Assembly (NCBI RefSeq): GCF_964019385.1
Contig: NC_088644.1
Location: 22,739,866 to 22,803,865, forward strand
DNA length: 64,000 bases
Direction: 5' to 3'
DNA from: Sycon ciliatum
Taxonomy: Eukaryota; Porifera; Calcarea; Leucosolenida; Sycettidae
Positions 35,601 to 50,600 of the stretch are shown in pieces. How positions within the stretch are numbered: position 1 is the first letter of the stretch; every line of letters starts with the position of its first letter. The position numbers and the translations under genes were made by a program. Below the pieces are notes generated by a model. The model made no database searches. It saw only the letters and a list, made by a program, of their open reading frames with translations, and was not told the DNA's origin.

Positions 35601-38600
35601 CCGTTTTGGCTTATAAAAGCATGGATGACCGCGATTGGTCCATAATATTTTGTAGTCTTTTGGACGCTGAGTCGACTGGTTTTGGTCTGAAAAGGCACGG
35701 GTGAGTAAGCGGTCACGTGCTCATGCGTACACCAGTCACCTGGTCACCGTGCCTGGCACTGCCTGCAGGCTACACTTTTCACAGCGTCCATGTCACTCGA
35801 GTTGAACCTTTGAACTTTTGAGTTGAACCTTTGTGTGAAAGTTGTAGCCTGCAGGCACCGTGACCAGGTGACTGTGTACGCATGAGCACGTGACTGCTTA
35901 CTCACCCGTGTTCGATTGGGAATACGGGCCGAACGCTACATCGCAGCCTTTTCGGACCAAAACCAGTTGACTCGGCATCTAAAAGACAACATCTGGGCTT
36001 ATCGCGGGCATCCATACTTTTATAAGAACGAAACGGCGCTTTTAGTGACTTTTGCATACGAATCCACATCTAATGGGGCGCAGTCGCCCAGTTTCGGTGG
36101 AAGTGCGCAAGTTCGATTGGGAATAAAGGAGGAAGGGAGGGTCCCGGCTTCCTCGGACCAAGACCATTCGACTCAGCACCCCGAAGACTACAACTGGTGA
36201 AAATTTGATTTTAGGGTATACGTCCCCTTTAATTTTAGCTGTGGTTGGCGGAAGTGGTTGGAATTTTTGGATTTTGCACGTGGCAAGTTGTGATGGCTGC
36301 ATTCTGATTGTTTGACTGAGCTGCATCTGGTGCATTCACTGTTCCTGAACATTTAGATACCGGAATGGGGAGAATTTACGCAGCTCATGCCGTAAGTTAT
36401 TGGAGAATTGTCACAAGGACTGCAGTTTGATCTGGTTTGCAGGGGTATTGTGCTAATCCTGGGCCGAGATTTCAAGTACAGTCAAACCTCGTTAGAACGA
36501 ACTTCAAGGGACTGAACACATTTGTTTGTCTTATCGGGAGTTCTTATTATCCAGATCTGACAAAAAATCGATATGCACATCAGATGGATTGTATTTACGT
36601 GAAGGTGCATGCTGTGGTACATGGGAAGCATGTTATTCTTAGCATAAGCCAGAAACAGGTAAGTACAATGACAAAGTGCAATGAATCACGACTGTGTCGA
36701 AAGTTCGTACAACGCACTGATTATTTTGTTAAAAACACGCTTGAAAACAATTAAGCGCTGTACGTACAATATGACCTCGACTATTGAAAAAAAAGAAGGA
36801 AAAAGGCAGCCAGCGCACGCGCACGCTCGAGGACCGAAAGTTCGTACTACATGTACATGACCACACTGACTTTGTTCAAATCACACTTGAAAATAGTTCG
36901 TCTTCGCGAAAGTTCGCTGTATACAGAAGTTCGTCGTAAACAAATAATTTTGACTTGAATTGATGCCTGGCCAACCATAGGATTGGCCTTAGTTTGTACT
37001 AATGGAAAGTTTGCCTTATCAGTGTTCGTCCTAACGAGGTTTGACTGTACTTCAAAAAGAAGTACCAATTAAGTAGATGTTCTTTTAAAGCCACACATTC
37101 ATTTATTTATTTTATTTATTTATTTATTCAATATCTCCTGGCTCGTCGTAAGACTGCCAATATAACATGCCAAATGAAAGTCACAAACACACGGCGGGAA
37201 AGAGCTAATGGTTGAGACGGAAGTCCAGCAAATTTCTGAGTTTGATGTCACCCATTCAGCGCCGTGTAGTGGCCAGTAGTAGATGACACCAGGTAGTCTC
37301 TTGACCTGGGTTTACCTGTGCAGGGAAAATAACTGGTTGTGGTTCAGGTTACATAGTCAGTTGGCTGCTTTCTTGTTCTAAATCGGAATACCCATCCGTG
37401 CTCAAGCTCTAAAGAACACTGAAACTGGGGGCCGATTGGGAATGCGGAGGGGAAAAGCGCGGAAACGAGGACTGAGGTGGCTGAAAAAGGAAAATAGAAA
37501 TGCATGAAAATGTAAGCCGGTCTCGTAAGGAAGAAAAGTAAATTCAGAAGACAAAAATAAGAGAAAAAGATGAAAGAAGGAAAGAGCTCATGCATTCCGT
37601 ATTTTCACCGACGATCTGCCACTGATGGGCCTTCGAATTTAAAACTTTACATGTATACAACCAATGGACAATGTGAACCACTGACCTAGGACCTGGTGTT
37701 TTCACTGTACAAGTGAAAGAGATTGCCTGCTTTCAGATGGATCCTTACGGGGGTTAGGCGTTGCCCACCCTCTCAAAATGAAAGGAAAGTACCGGCGTAT
37801 TTTCCGGAGTACACAACGCGCTGAAGTATAAGCCGCACCCCCATTTTTTTGCCACAAAATATAGACACACATAATTATACCCTATTTATCACCGTTATTT
37901 TGATCATGGGAGATGAGCATAAGCCGCACCCCTTTTTTGGCTTAATCTGGAGTGTTCAAAGTGCGAAGTGCACAAATATACTTGAAGTAACACAGAAGGC
38001 ACATGCTCTGCACCGGACACGTCCCAGTTCGTTTCCTACTCAAGAGTTGCATGGCTGACTGGTGACTCTCTTCACAGTGTGCTTGTGTGTTCAATCCTGG
38101 GTGTTCATTCCTGGGTGTTTCTGCATAATCTGGCGTGTATGTATGTGTGTACATGGACTCGTCTGCAATGTTGTTGGCTGTGATCTGTTTCTACTGTTGA
38201 TCAGCGAAGGCCGAGAAAGGGTAGCTGCCATAGTGCTGCACTGCGGCGGACAAAGACGACCACACTATATGATAGTCTCAAGGGTAAGTAGACTATATTA
38301 TTGAGTTGCCATGCAGCAGTTCATTATGTTAAAGCTGCGTTTACACGACAACGCTGGGGATGAAAACGCAACTTGTTTAAATGTACATTCCACCAAATTT
38401 TCGGTCCAGTGAGCGATTGTAAAAGTGAAAAGTAGTATTTAATGTGTAAGTGGTTGCATTGGAGTTTACAGATAATTCAAAAAAGAGTAAAAACTTTCCG
38501 AACAAAGAGCCTTATTGACATTATTTTTTATTGACATACATGTATGTGCATGCATGACAATCTTCTTGGTTTTCTTGTTCCCACAGCCGGGTGTGATCAC

Positions 38601-41600
38601 ACGGCTTGATGCTAACTTTCGAGTTCAACAAACCAAGCAGGTAAGAGGGTTCTAATCCACTTCATGCGTCCCAGCACTGTGTGTATGTGCATGTCGGGTA
38701 GCTGGATGCTTCTCTGCAATCATACAGTCCAGGATAGGTAGCGGAATGCAGCAGTGGCATGCTAATGTGCATGATACACGTAGGTAGCTGGGCTTTGTGG
38801 GGAGATGCGATGACTCTCGAGAAGCCCTAGGTTGAATAAACCTTGCAGCAACCATAAACTATCCCAGCGAGGTGGGTAGGTCACCCATGATTCCGCAATA
38901 TGATCCTATAGCACAGATCAGCGGCAAGGGACCTCTTTGTAAGTCGGAGTTAAAATAATCACAAATTTAATAATCTCCAGTGAATCCCAGGCATCTTCAT
39001 GCTTGTTCAATGATCAGTAAGCTTGTGTGTAGTGGTTGCCGTTTTTGGGAGAAATGGCTCCTATAAACAGGGTCTGTTTTCGGTGTCTGTTACAGGGATC
39101 AAGATAGTGCGCAGCATGCGGGCTGAAATATTTCTCTGTGATAGGGATGATCAGGGATTATGGCCGTGTTAATCCTTCATTGTCACAGGTAGAGGAGCTG
39201 CTGCTGCCAAGAAAGACAATATGGGTCCACGATGCAGTTATAATGGGCACACTGCAGAAGATGGCTGTGGCTCTCAGCACCAAATGTGTATGTAAGAGCA
39301 GAGAATTCTCTTCCTATCACAATCTAGTACATGTACTGTATGGGTGGAACAGTCCTCATCTGACATGCCTGCACTGTAGGTGAACAGGTCACGATTCAGT
39401 CAAATAGGGAGTCATGTGTATTTGGAGTGACTTGCACATATTATCCGGCCTGGTTCAGTCAGGCACCCATCACCGCTTCTTTTTGACTGTCCAACTTCTT
39501 CAGGATAGGGTCATTACCTCCAACGGTTAAATGTGTCCATGAATACCTGGCCATGCATACCTGTCCACCATGCATATCGTATGGGCGAAAGAAGTATCCG
39601 AGTCGAGCAGTTTATGGTGAAGTGATCCTAAAGGAGGATTCTGTTTGCAGGTGTATGAACTAGGAGTACAACTAAACTGGTACATGTATGTGTACGTGTA
39701 GGGTCGTATCAGTGCTTGAGTGGTATGATGCCATACCCAGATGCAGTGCTTGTCGGTATCATTACTGTGTTCATATTTACACCTGCAGTGATATACGACA
39801 TAGAAAGGGATGCCTTGTCAAAATCAGGCAGGCATCGTGTGCTCGGCTTTCCATTGATCCACCGAATCAGCGGCTTCACGGATAACGTCCTTACCAAGCT
39901 CTTCTTCTGGTAAGGTTCCGTTTTGTCATGGTGCCTGAAGTCTAATGCGGATTCGCAGGTACTTTGAGTGGCTATCAATGAAATCTAAAGCCAAGTTTTT
40001 GTTGCACACCCAACCCCTGGGTACTGTAGTTATGTGTCACTGTTGTCTTATGGTACCTCTCGGGTTTATCTCGTCGAAATGCGTGAAACATTTAAAAAAT
40101 CCCGCTTTTATTGCTGGATCAAGCACAGGGAGATGTACAAACCCGGAAGAGGACACAGTATGCGAAAGCTCCGGTGATACGTGCCTCACGGTTTTGGGAA
40201 GAAATCACAGGAACTTCAGAGCGTGATGACACTTCAAGTTTTTGTTTGAACACAAAAAATGAGCGTTGATGATTCTGCCCTGGGTCACCCATTCATTCAC
40301 CTACATGTATTTACACATTTTGTTATCACAGGCAAGACGAGGAACATGCCAAGAAATGCAAGCTGATCGTGTGTGATGATGGAGGGTTGGTGAGTGTGTT
40401 CCACTTCTACAATGCCTTCAACACTTTGCTCCTGACGGATACCGAGAAGTGGAGACAAAACATTGGTGAGTGCTATGGCAGTGCTCCATATGTGGCTCAG
40501 TAGATCAACATACCATCTCTTGATGTTGGTGAAGTGATGAAGCACTGAAATGTGCGTGGATATGGATGCCAGAGCAGGTTTCCATGGAAAATTTGACTTG
40601 TTGTAAAAAGGTTTTCCTTGCTTGAATCCTTCACATTGTGCATCTCAACGATGCTCATACATTTGCACTCCTACTGATTACAGGTCTACAAGTCTTACAC
40701 CTGTTAGGATTGCCCCTAAATGGTTACCAGTATTACTGTCTTACTGATGCGGCATAAGTATCCTTGTTGACCCGGGTGTTTGTTTTTGCGCTCTCCAATT
40801 GTTTGTTGCTTCACTGGTTGTTGCTTACAGGTGCTGATCAGCGCACAGATGAAGTCAATGTACTTCTTTGTAATGGCAAGTTTGAGAAGTCTTGCGTCGA
40901 CGCGAAGTTCAACCAGTTCCAACCACATGCTGAGCCTGCCAGGCATGGTAAAGCATGCAGTTACTTGTAATTCTACTAACCCACCACCCGCATTCATATA
41001 GTGCCTGTCATGGTAGTGATGTGCCCGGTACACTGTCCAGCAGGCCAGTGGGTGGATGCACCACCTCACAAACTCACTTCACACTACTACCTATCATTGC
41101 CCTGCCGCCCCGTTGTCTCCAGTCTTATGTTGACATTGAACCCTTCCCTCTCCGTTATCGCAGTAGGTCGGTGGACACGTGCATCCTCTGATTAAAATAA
41201 AACCCAGAAACAAACAAACAGCGCATTTTAGTACCTTTTAGAATACTATTCATACTACACATGGTTAACATTTCATACTACACATGGTTAACATTTCATA
41301 CTACACATGGTTAACATTTCACACACATCACAGAAATCAGAGCACAGACAATGGATTTCCAACCAGTTCTAGTTTATCATTGCTAGTCGTCAGTGTGGCC
41401 GGTGTTTGGTGCATGTATCGTCATGCCAAACGATACGAAGACAATGAATTTATCGATCGCCTGCGTAAGATATGCCATTTTGTAGTGCGTCAGGGTAAAG
41501 AGGAATCAATTTCATCAATATGGTATATAGGCGTACTCATTACACAGACCCATGGCGTGCTGCTAAGTCTGCAAGTTGCACTATGAAGGTCAGGACCATT

Positions 41601-44600
41601 GTCCTTCCTTTACGTACCCTGTCTATATCAAGGCTGCGTGTCATCGCCTTTTGGGATATGTAGGCATCGGTGTGATCGTGTGTGCGTGTGCGTGTGTGTG
41701 TGTGTATGTGGTCATGTATGTGCATGTGCGAATGCAGCATCAGTTGGCACTTTCTTGTGCAAATGCAGTATTTTTTTGTTTTGCCACACGGTCACCACTC
41801 CTCAAATTCTTCTGCCGTTATCATCTGTTCACAACATGCACAGTTCTGTACCTGCCGTCCGTGAAGGCCTATATCACATGCCACCCCATTACCAAGGGTT
41901 CTATTGTCATAACCTACGCCAGGAGCAGAAGAAGGCAAGTACCTTTGGCTTCTCGGTCGTGTGTTCCTCCATCTGGTGGGCTTTTGTAACTTGTAGACAG
42001 TTGATGAGCATTTCACCAAACTTGGATTGTTAGCCGGATTCCCGGGATGGGCTTTGCTTGTGCAATTGTGCAATAGTTTTCCCTCGTCTGTCATTTCTGG
42101 CTATTCCATAACAACATTTTGAAGGGCAGAAATTGGGCCTAGCAGAAATCATCTACCATGAAGCCTACAAAGCAATGTCGGTATGCTTATACGTGGGAAT
42201 GGATTGCTTTTCTTTTGGTATGGTCCCAATGTACATGTGGAGCAACGTTCCTTTCGGGCTGTAGTTCGGTCTTATATGGCACTGGGACACTACTACTTTG
42301 GAAGTGTATCACTAGACGGGAGTGTTTGGGGCTCAGTTGCTTAGCTCCTCTAGTTCCTCGTTCTGTACAGTCGGTAGAATGGTGAGAGCACTGGTCTGTG
42401 TGCAAGTTGGATTCACGTTGGAGACACCACTCCTCCCTAGGAAGTTTTTAGTACACCTGACTTTGCCTGGCTACCCTTGTGGGACTTAGTGCACTCACGG
42501 ACTGGACATTGTTCTGCTTTGCATTGTATTCTTATTGCAGCAAACACATGAGAATATTGGGCGGGTGTGACGTCTTTGCGTATGACAATGCACACGGAAT
42601 GCTAGGTAAGCGGCTGGTGTATATATTGAGATGTGCATGTGCTTGTTCCATTGAACCATGATTGTCACAATTCCCGGATAATGGACTGAGCAGGCAGACT
42701 GTAGGTCAAATGCTTTGTTGTAGTAAGTAAAATTGGGTCCACTGCCACAGTACTTATCTTGTTAGTGCATTTCTTCCTAAACTACTTGTGGCCAATAAAT
42801 AGTTGAACAAATACCCCATGTTAAGTTACCATACTAAGTGGAGGGGGGGGGGGGGGGACTCGACATCTAGTAGAGTTGCTTACTTGTATGAAGGGGGGGG
42901 GGGGGGGAAGCAAGGTGATCCTGTAGCAGTATATGGACATGTGCAGGAAATTTGCGAGGCCGGTTCCACACTAAATGATTCAATACCGTTCTTATATCAT
43001 TGCTACATCAGTGAATATGCTCAAAGCACATTGCTACTCTCCCCAGGGTGTCCTGTACTAGTACTTAAATACCGTATTTTCCACTATAAGCCGTTACCCC
43101 CATTTGTTTGCCACGAAATACAGTCATCTACCCTATTTATCACGGTTAATTTGATCATCGGAGTACATGTATAAGCCGCACCCCCCCCCCCCTTCTGGGG
43201 TAAAGTTAGTGTTCAAAGTGCGGTTTATCCTCCGATAATACGGTATATGGCAGTCCTGGTGTGAAGCACCCCATGGTTCTGATTTCTCGGTAGCGCTCAG
43301 TACAGTAACATCAATGTCTATATGCCATGGTGTCTGTGTGACTTTCTGCCCTGCACCGGAGACCAGCCACAGGAGGCTATGATGGCCATATACGCTTGTG
43401 GCGGCCTTTCCACTCGCCGGAACCGATCTGTGTAAGTACTCCTCTCACTGAGAACATAGCACGGCGATTGTTGTATTTTGCGATACAGCTTTCTATCCTC
43501 ACAGGCACGGGGCATATACTTTATGTAATGATCTGCACTGTAGCTGGTCCAGGCTGCAAGGTTCCTCAACAACAGGTCAAATACCAGCTTTTCCTCTCAC
43601 GAACATGGGTCTCATCGTTGTTGGTAGAGTCTACAGCGCTTGGTGTGTGGGTCATGTAGTTTCTGTAATGTACTAATGATCTGCACTGTAGCTGGTTCAG
43701 GCTGTAATGTACTAATGATGTGCACTGTAGCTGGTTCAGGCTGTAATGTACTAATGATCTGCACTGTAGCTGGTTCAGCCTCGGGGCTGCAAGGTTCCTC
43801 CAGGTCTAATACCTGTACATACATTTGACTTGTTCACTTGGTTGATCCCTGGGTCACTGCTGCTCACAGGAACACTGATGAATGTCTACCTCCTTTACCT
43901 CCTTGGGATTTGGCACAGTCCACTGAGCCTCATCATTCAGTACTGGTAGAGTCTACAGCGCTTGGTGGCCTCCAGAGCACACAATCAAATATCATCCAAT
44001 GCTTTGCGGAGCTGGCGAGAGCCGTTCCATTGCTCTTTCACTAGCGGATAGACACAGCGTCAGAGCGCAGTCAACCAATGCAAGCCACAGATCACAACTG
44101 CAACAAGTACCAAGTACCCAGTGGGAAGAGCTGACGTGGTACATAGTCGCCTTGTGCTGCCGTGTTAATCTCTACCAGTGTGTTATATGATCCTCTTGGG
44201 TTGACTGCGGGCTCCCTGCTGCCTTAAAGGGGAAGTTAAGGCAAAAATTAAAATTTCACCAGTTGTAGTCTTCGGGGTGCTGAGTCGAATGGTCGTGGTC
44301 CGAGGAAGCTGAGACGCTCCCTTCCTACTTGAATCCCAATCGAACTCGCGCACTTCCACCGAAACTGGGTGACTGCGCCCTACTAGATGGGGATTTGTAT
44401 GCAAAATGTCACTAAAAGCGCCATTTCGTTCTTATAAAAGCACGGATGATCGCGATTGGCCCATATGTTGTAGTCTTTTGGACGCTGAGTCAATTGGTTT
44501 TGGTCCGAAAAGGCTGCGACGCGGCGTTCCTCCTTTATTCCCAATCGAACATGGTTGAACAAGCGGTCACGTGCTCCTGCGTACACCAGTCACCTGGTCA

Positions 44601-47600
44601 CCGTGCCTGCAGGGTACAACTTACTAGCCTGTTTGACCTTTTTTGGGTGCAGTCCTGTCACTCGAGTTGAACTCGAGTTGAACCTTGGTGTGAAAGTTGT
44701 CACCTGCTGGCGTGGTGACCAGGTGATTTGGGCACCCAGGAGCACGTGACCGCTTGTTCAACCATGTTCGATTGGGAATAAAGGAGGAACGCTGCATCGC
44801 AGCCTTTTCGGACCAAAACCAGTCGACTCAGCGTCCAAAAGACTACAACATATGGGCCAATCGCGGTCATCCGTGCTTTTATAAGAACGAAATGGCGCTT
44901 TTAGTGACATTTTGCATACAAATCCCCATCTAGTAGGGCGCAGTCACCCAGTTTCGGTGGAAGTGCGCGAGTTCGATTGGGATTTAAGTAGGAAGGGAGC
45001 GTCTCAGCTTCCTTGGACCACGACCATTCGACTCAGCACCCCGAAGACAACTGGTGAAATTTTAATTTTTGCCTTAACTTCCCCTTTAAGGCGAAAGACA
45101 CTGGGGCTGCACCGGACTGGGCAAGTTCCCACCGCCAGATCTGCTGGCATTGATTGATGGTTGATATGCTCGCGTATGGTTCCGTGCCATTGCTGTTCAG
45201 AGCCAGGATGTGTACAGTGTATGTACATGTATGTCCTAGGCTAAGCCCACCGACAGGAACTGTCAGACTGCCATACATGTTACTGTCAAGCAGGAATGAA
45301 GGCAGGTATGCTATCCGAGAGCATCAGACCTCAGTAGTGTTGTTGCAATACTGGTGTTGGCAAACACGACATTCAGTGCTATCGTATAGGACTGGATACT
45401 CGCTTGTGTTCCTGAGGAGCCTTGGCATCAGCTGACACCATATTCTTATGCTCGATAGCCAGCACCCTCGATAGACCAGCATATTTTTCCATTTCCCTAG
45501 CGGCTCACACACCGCATGTGGCTGCTGTATGTGATGACATTCAAAGCAACACGACCTTTTTGTCTTCTCGAAGAGAACGATGGAATTCAGGCACACCATC
45601 GCTGCAGCCCACTGAGTAATGTTACTCACTGGTGCTCTAGTTGACGTTGCACATCAGTAGTTTATGCATAAAACAGTGGCAGTGAAATAGGGAAGCATTC
45701 AATTGAGAATAAGGATTGAATGACGGTCCGCATCTTTCCTAGATCGTTAGCACTATTCAGATTAGCGTGCCGAAGACATACAGGTTCTAGATGGCATCTT
45801 CGTCTATACTTCTGCGGTGAAACATAGTTAAGAAGAACATTGATATGACAATCTTTCGCTTTAGAAAACTCTCCCCAGCCTGTGTACAGTTACAGGAAGT
45901 GTGAAGAAGATATTGAACGATTTCTACTGGGACAAAACACCATTGCTCAGTGCTAAGAGCATTGCTGGCCTCAATTGAAGGTCCCTGGTTCGACCCCTAT
46001 TGGCGACGGTAAACATTTTCTTCAGACTCCCCCCCAAACCCTCAAGTAATGGATATTTTAGAAGAACGCAACCATGTATGGATAAGAAGAATGATTGCGA
46101 ACAAATTCCATCAGTCCTTTGGTATTCGGTATTACATTTTGGTATTTTGGTTTGACTATATAAGAACGAAGTGACCAGCAGGGTTCACTATTCCCATTAT
46201 GTATGCCGCAAAAGTATGGGACCTTGTTCCAATTATCGCCTTACAAAACAGCCTTTGTTCGCACTCGGGGTGGTCGTTCGGGGTGGCACTCGGGGTGGTC
46301 GTTCGGGGTGGCACTCGGGGTGGTCGTTCGGGGTGGCACTCGGGGTGGTCGCTCGGGGTGGCACTCGGGGTGGTCGCTCAAAAACCAGGTTTCAGTGCAC
46401 CTCCCCTTTTCCTGTTTACCAGTTTCAAGTTTTCGGGGAGAGGATAATGGATTCCGTTTTGAATATGATTCTCAACACTACCGTAATTTACCGGTTGTAA
46501 GTCGACCCCGGTTATAGGTCGACCCCCGTATCCGGAGGTCTCAATTCTGGTTTTTAAAGTTTTCACCCAACGAAGCACTACTAACCACTCCCTGCCACTA
46601 ACACATGAACAGATCATGGAAACATTTCTTATTGGAGGGTATAATGTCCCAATTCTTGAAAAAAGGCCAATAAACTGGCAAAAAATGTGTACACATGGTG
46701 CACTCGTGCATGCAGTGCAGGTCATTTTTTGTAAGATACAGATAGTTCCCGGTTATAAGTCGAATCCCGGTTGTAAGTCGATCCACAACCTTTCTCCTTC
46801 TATTTTTAGTCGTAAAAGGTCGACTTACAACCGGAAAAATATGGCATGTGTTTTTGTTTGTCTGTTTCAAGATAATGAAAGGACATATCAAACCAGTAAT
46901 ACAACTACTGATGTTGACGAACCCAGCGGATTTTCTTCTCAGCCTGTGCAGAGATGCGGTGAGGTCGGTGTGCGTGTGTGAAAGTGTGTGGTTCCCCTAT
47001 TATTGCAGATTGACTATGCATAATGCATTGATGTGAATGGAATCCATGCATGAGTAATGTTCACCTCCTTTCCAGTATCTGTCCATTAGTTAGAACAGCT
47101 CATTCTCCTTCTAGTATACGTATATCCGGTGCTGTTCGTTGCTGTTTACACTGCAGGTAATTCGGGTATGGGATATGCTCGGCCACTCGTGTATCCAAGT
47201 GCTGCAAGCATTTCCTCTGGTCAAGGATGACTTCTGTAAGTCATGTCGTGCCGTTTCAATAGCCACTGAATTGGCACACATTACACGCAGAGTGAAACCC
47301 AGTCACCGAAGTAAGAAGAACACTGTTAAGACCAACTTTTTTGCTTTGGAAGAACTAGATTTCGTATTGAATACTCAATCTCCGGACAACAGCTGTTTCG
47401 ACCATACTATGTCTCCTTAGTGGAGCTCAGAACTACTGGCCGGACTGATGGCAATGAGGTCCAATGAACAACAAAGCATTTTTAGACCTTTTAAACAGTC
47501 AGAGTGCTCTAACTGCATCAAACACAGCGAGTGCACCAGGGCAGGCAACTTCAACGCTAACCGGAAAAGAGTGCTCAACCAAGCAGAGGCGAGAGAGTGT

Positions 47601-50600
47601 ATTACTCGCTGGATAAATCACTGGGTATTCACTGTGTATTCACTGGGTGCAAATTCCGTCGGTGCGAGCAAATACCCTCGATCCCTTGGTGTTCGTCCCA
47701 CACCTGCTTACACTTAAATTATAGAACTCATTTCTCTCATACGCCTCTGTTCGCTTCTCAATTCTGTGTGAAAGACAACTGTTTGATGCTCCACGACACT
47801 ATCCACGACCGATTGGTGTTCTCTTTTGATGAAAAGGTAGGTCAACTTTGGTGTGAATTTACTAGCCACCTTACGAATATGTGCAAGGTTGCTACTCTGG
47901 TTGTCTTTGCTGGTTGGTACTAAAGAGTTCCTGCTGCGGTGATTTACTTGCTTGCTTCGCACCAGTTACCCGTAAAGTGGCGTTTCAGGTGATAGACATG
48001 TATATGCCACCAGAAACGAGGGAATTCGTGTGTTGCCAAGTCCTGAACTCGGACTACTCTGGGTGGTGGTGGTGGTGGTGGGGGGATTGGATGGAGTCAT
48101 TTTGAAATGACAGCTTCCTTGCTTGTAACTTTTGCGGTAGCATTGCTGTGCCTTGCTTCTGCGGTAGCATTGCTGTGCCTTGCTTCTGCGGTAGCATTGC
48201 TGTGCCTTGCTTCTGCGGAAGCATTGCTGTGCCTTGCTTCTGCGGTAGCATTGCTGTGCCTTGCTTCTGCGGTAGCATTGCTGTGCCTTGCTTCTGCGGT
48301 AGCATTGCTGTGCCTTGCTTCTGCGGTAGCATTGCTGTACCTTGCTTCCACTGTAGCATTTCTTGATTCCACAATTGCGTTGCTGTGTCTTGCTTCTCCT
48401 AGAGTATTGCTGTGCCTTGCTGTATGTCTAGATGTATCATGTTCGCCTGGCTGGCCCCAGGGATCTTGGACCACGCAGTCATGCGGCAACAGTGACTGGT
48501 TGTGTGTACAAGCAGTCCACCGAACAGGTAAGCATTGTGCTGCATGTGTGCTGCATTCAGCACACCAAGCCACGCAGCCTACCCGATTGTCTGACCCTGT
48601 GAACGCACCAGTCATTCTAGCCGATTACCTGAGCTGTGTGACGTCGGTGGCAAGTGGCCAGTTTTTTGTCGCCAGTCGTATCTGATGTGATGTTATGCGA
48701 CATGCAACACGAGTACAGTGCTGTTCATTTAGATGCAGCCTCCAATGACTTGCCGAGCACTGGACACCGCACCTCCTTGCTAGTTCAGTGAGCACTGGTC
48801 CGTGCACTGGACAGAGATGACAACCCATACCCTCACATAATCGGATTTCATTGAGCAGTGCTGTAGCTTGCGTGACACTGATGTGTAGGGGACAGTACAA
48901 TGCATCTGCATGACGTTGTGTACGAGCCGATGTAATACATGATCTGCATGGTGCCAAGTAGGCCTCTCTGTTCACTACCAGCTAAGTATAAGTACAGTCG
49001 TCCCTCTCTAATCCGGCACTTTATAATCCAGCACCCTCGATAAACCAGCACAATTTTCAGTAGCCAAAATGTCCTCTTCATGCACATTGCAGCAGTAAAT
49101 CAGATTTGTTAATCCAGCACCCTCCCTAATCCAGCAGATTTTCGTGGCACAAATGGTGCCGGATTATAGAGGGACCACTGTATTGAAGTATTTTCACAGT
49201 GCTTGTAGTTGCACTGATGAGGTGTCATTGGCCGAAACAGTTCGCTGTCTGCGATTTAAGAGTATCAAGTAGTCTTCAGAACCCCCCCGTAATTCTCATA
49301 TGAAGCTGCAGCAAGAGTCTACATTCGCTTTTCGGCGGTGATAACCAATGCATGCGTTCTTCATGGGTTTGCACAGCTTATAACCGCCGCGTGGGATTCA
49401 TCAATTAGCTTCTGGGCTATATCAAGCGGTCAGCGTGTACACAAGGTGAGCAGTTCCCTTTGCAGTGCAACATGTACTAATCATGGCTATCAGATGACAA
49501 GTACAAAGACTGTGTGCAGGGTTCAATCGAATAACACCGTACATACACGATATGCATGGAACACCAGTCGATTTAGAGGTAACATGCAGTGGTGTTTGTG
49601 TATTAATGTTTGGCCAACACTTTGGGTGATGTGTGTCAAGTCTCACACTTTGGGTGATGTGTGTCAAGTCTCACACTTTGGGTGATGTGTGTCAAGTCTC
49701 ACACTTTGGGTGATGTGTGTCAAGTCTCACACTTTGGGTGATGTGTGTCAAGTCTCACACTTTGGGTGATGTGTGTCAAGTCTCACACTTTGGGTGATGT
49801 GTGTCAAGTCTCACACTTTGGGTGATGTGTGTCAAGTCTCACACTTTGGGTGATGTGTGTCAAGTCTCACACTTTGGGTGATGTGTGTCAAGTCTCACAC
49901 TTTGGGTGATGTGTGTCAAGTCTCACACTTTGGGTGATGTGTGTCAAGTCTCACACTTTGGGTGATGTGTGTCAAGTCTCACACTTTGGGTGATGTGTGT
50001 CAAGTCTCACACTTTGGGTGATGTGTGTCAAGTCTCACACTTTGGGTGATGTGTGTCAAGTCTCACACTTTGGGTGATGTGTGTCAAGTCTCACACTTTG
50101 GGTGATGTGTGTCAAGTCTCACACTTTGGGTGATGTGTGTCAAGTCTCACACTTTGGGTGATGTGTGTCAAGTCTCACACTTTGGGTGATGTGTGTCAAG
50201 TCTCACACTTTGGGTGATGTGTGTCAAGTCTCACACTTTGGGTGATGTGTGTCAAGTCTCACACTTTGGGTGATGTGTGTCAAGTCTCACACTTTGGGTG
50301 ATGTGTGTCAAGTCTCACACTTTGGGTGATGTGTGTCAAGTCTCACACTTTGGGTGATGTGTGTCAAGTCTCACACTTTGGGTGATGTGTGTCAAGTCTC
50401 ACACTTTGGGTGATGTGTGTCAAGTCTCACACTTTGGGTGATGTGTGTCAAGTCTCACACTTTGGGTGATGTGTGTCAAGTCTCACACTTTGGGTGATGT
50501 GTGTCAAGTCTCACACTTTGGGTGATGTGTGTCAAGTCTCACACTTTGGGTGATGTGTGTCAAGTCTCACACTTTGGGTGATGTGTGTCAAGTCTCACAC

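Noticed and set aside
48097..48685. 172- and 192-codon frames over the 27-bp minisatellite
   Set aside because: Open only because the period is a multiple of three; no start context or splice support. Kept as a low-level finding only.
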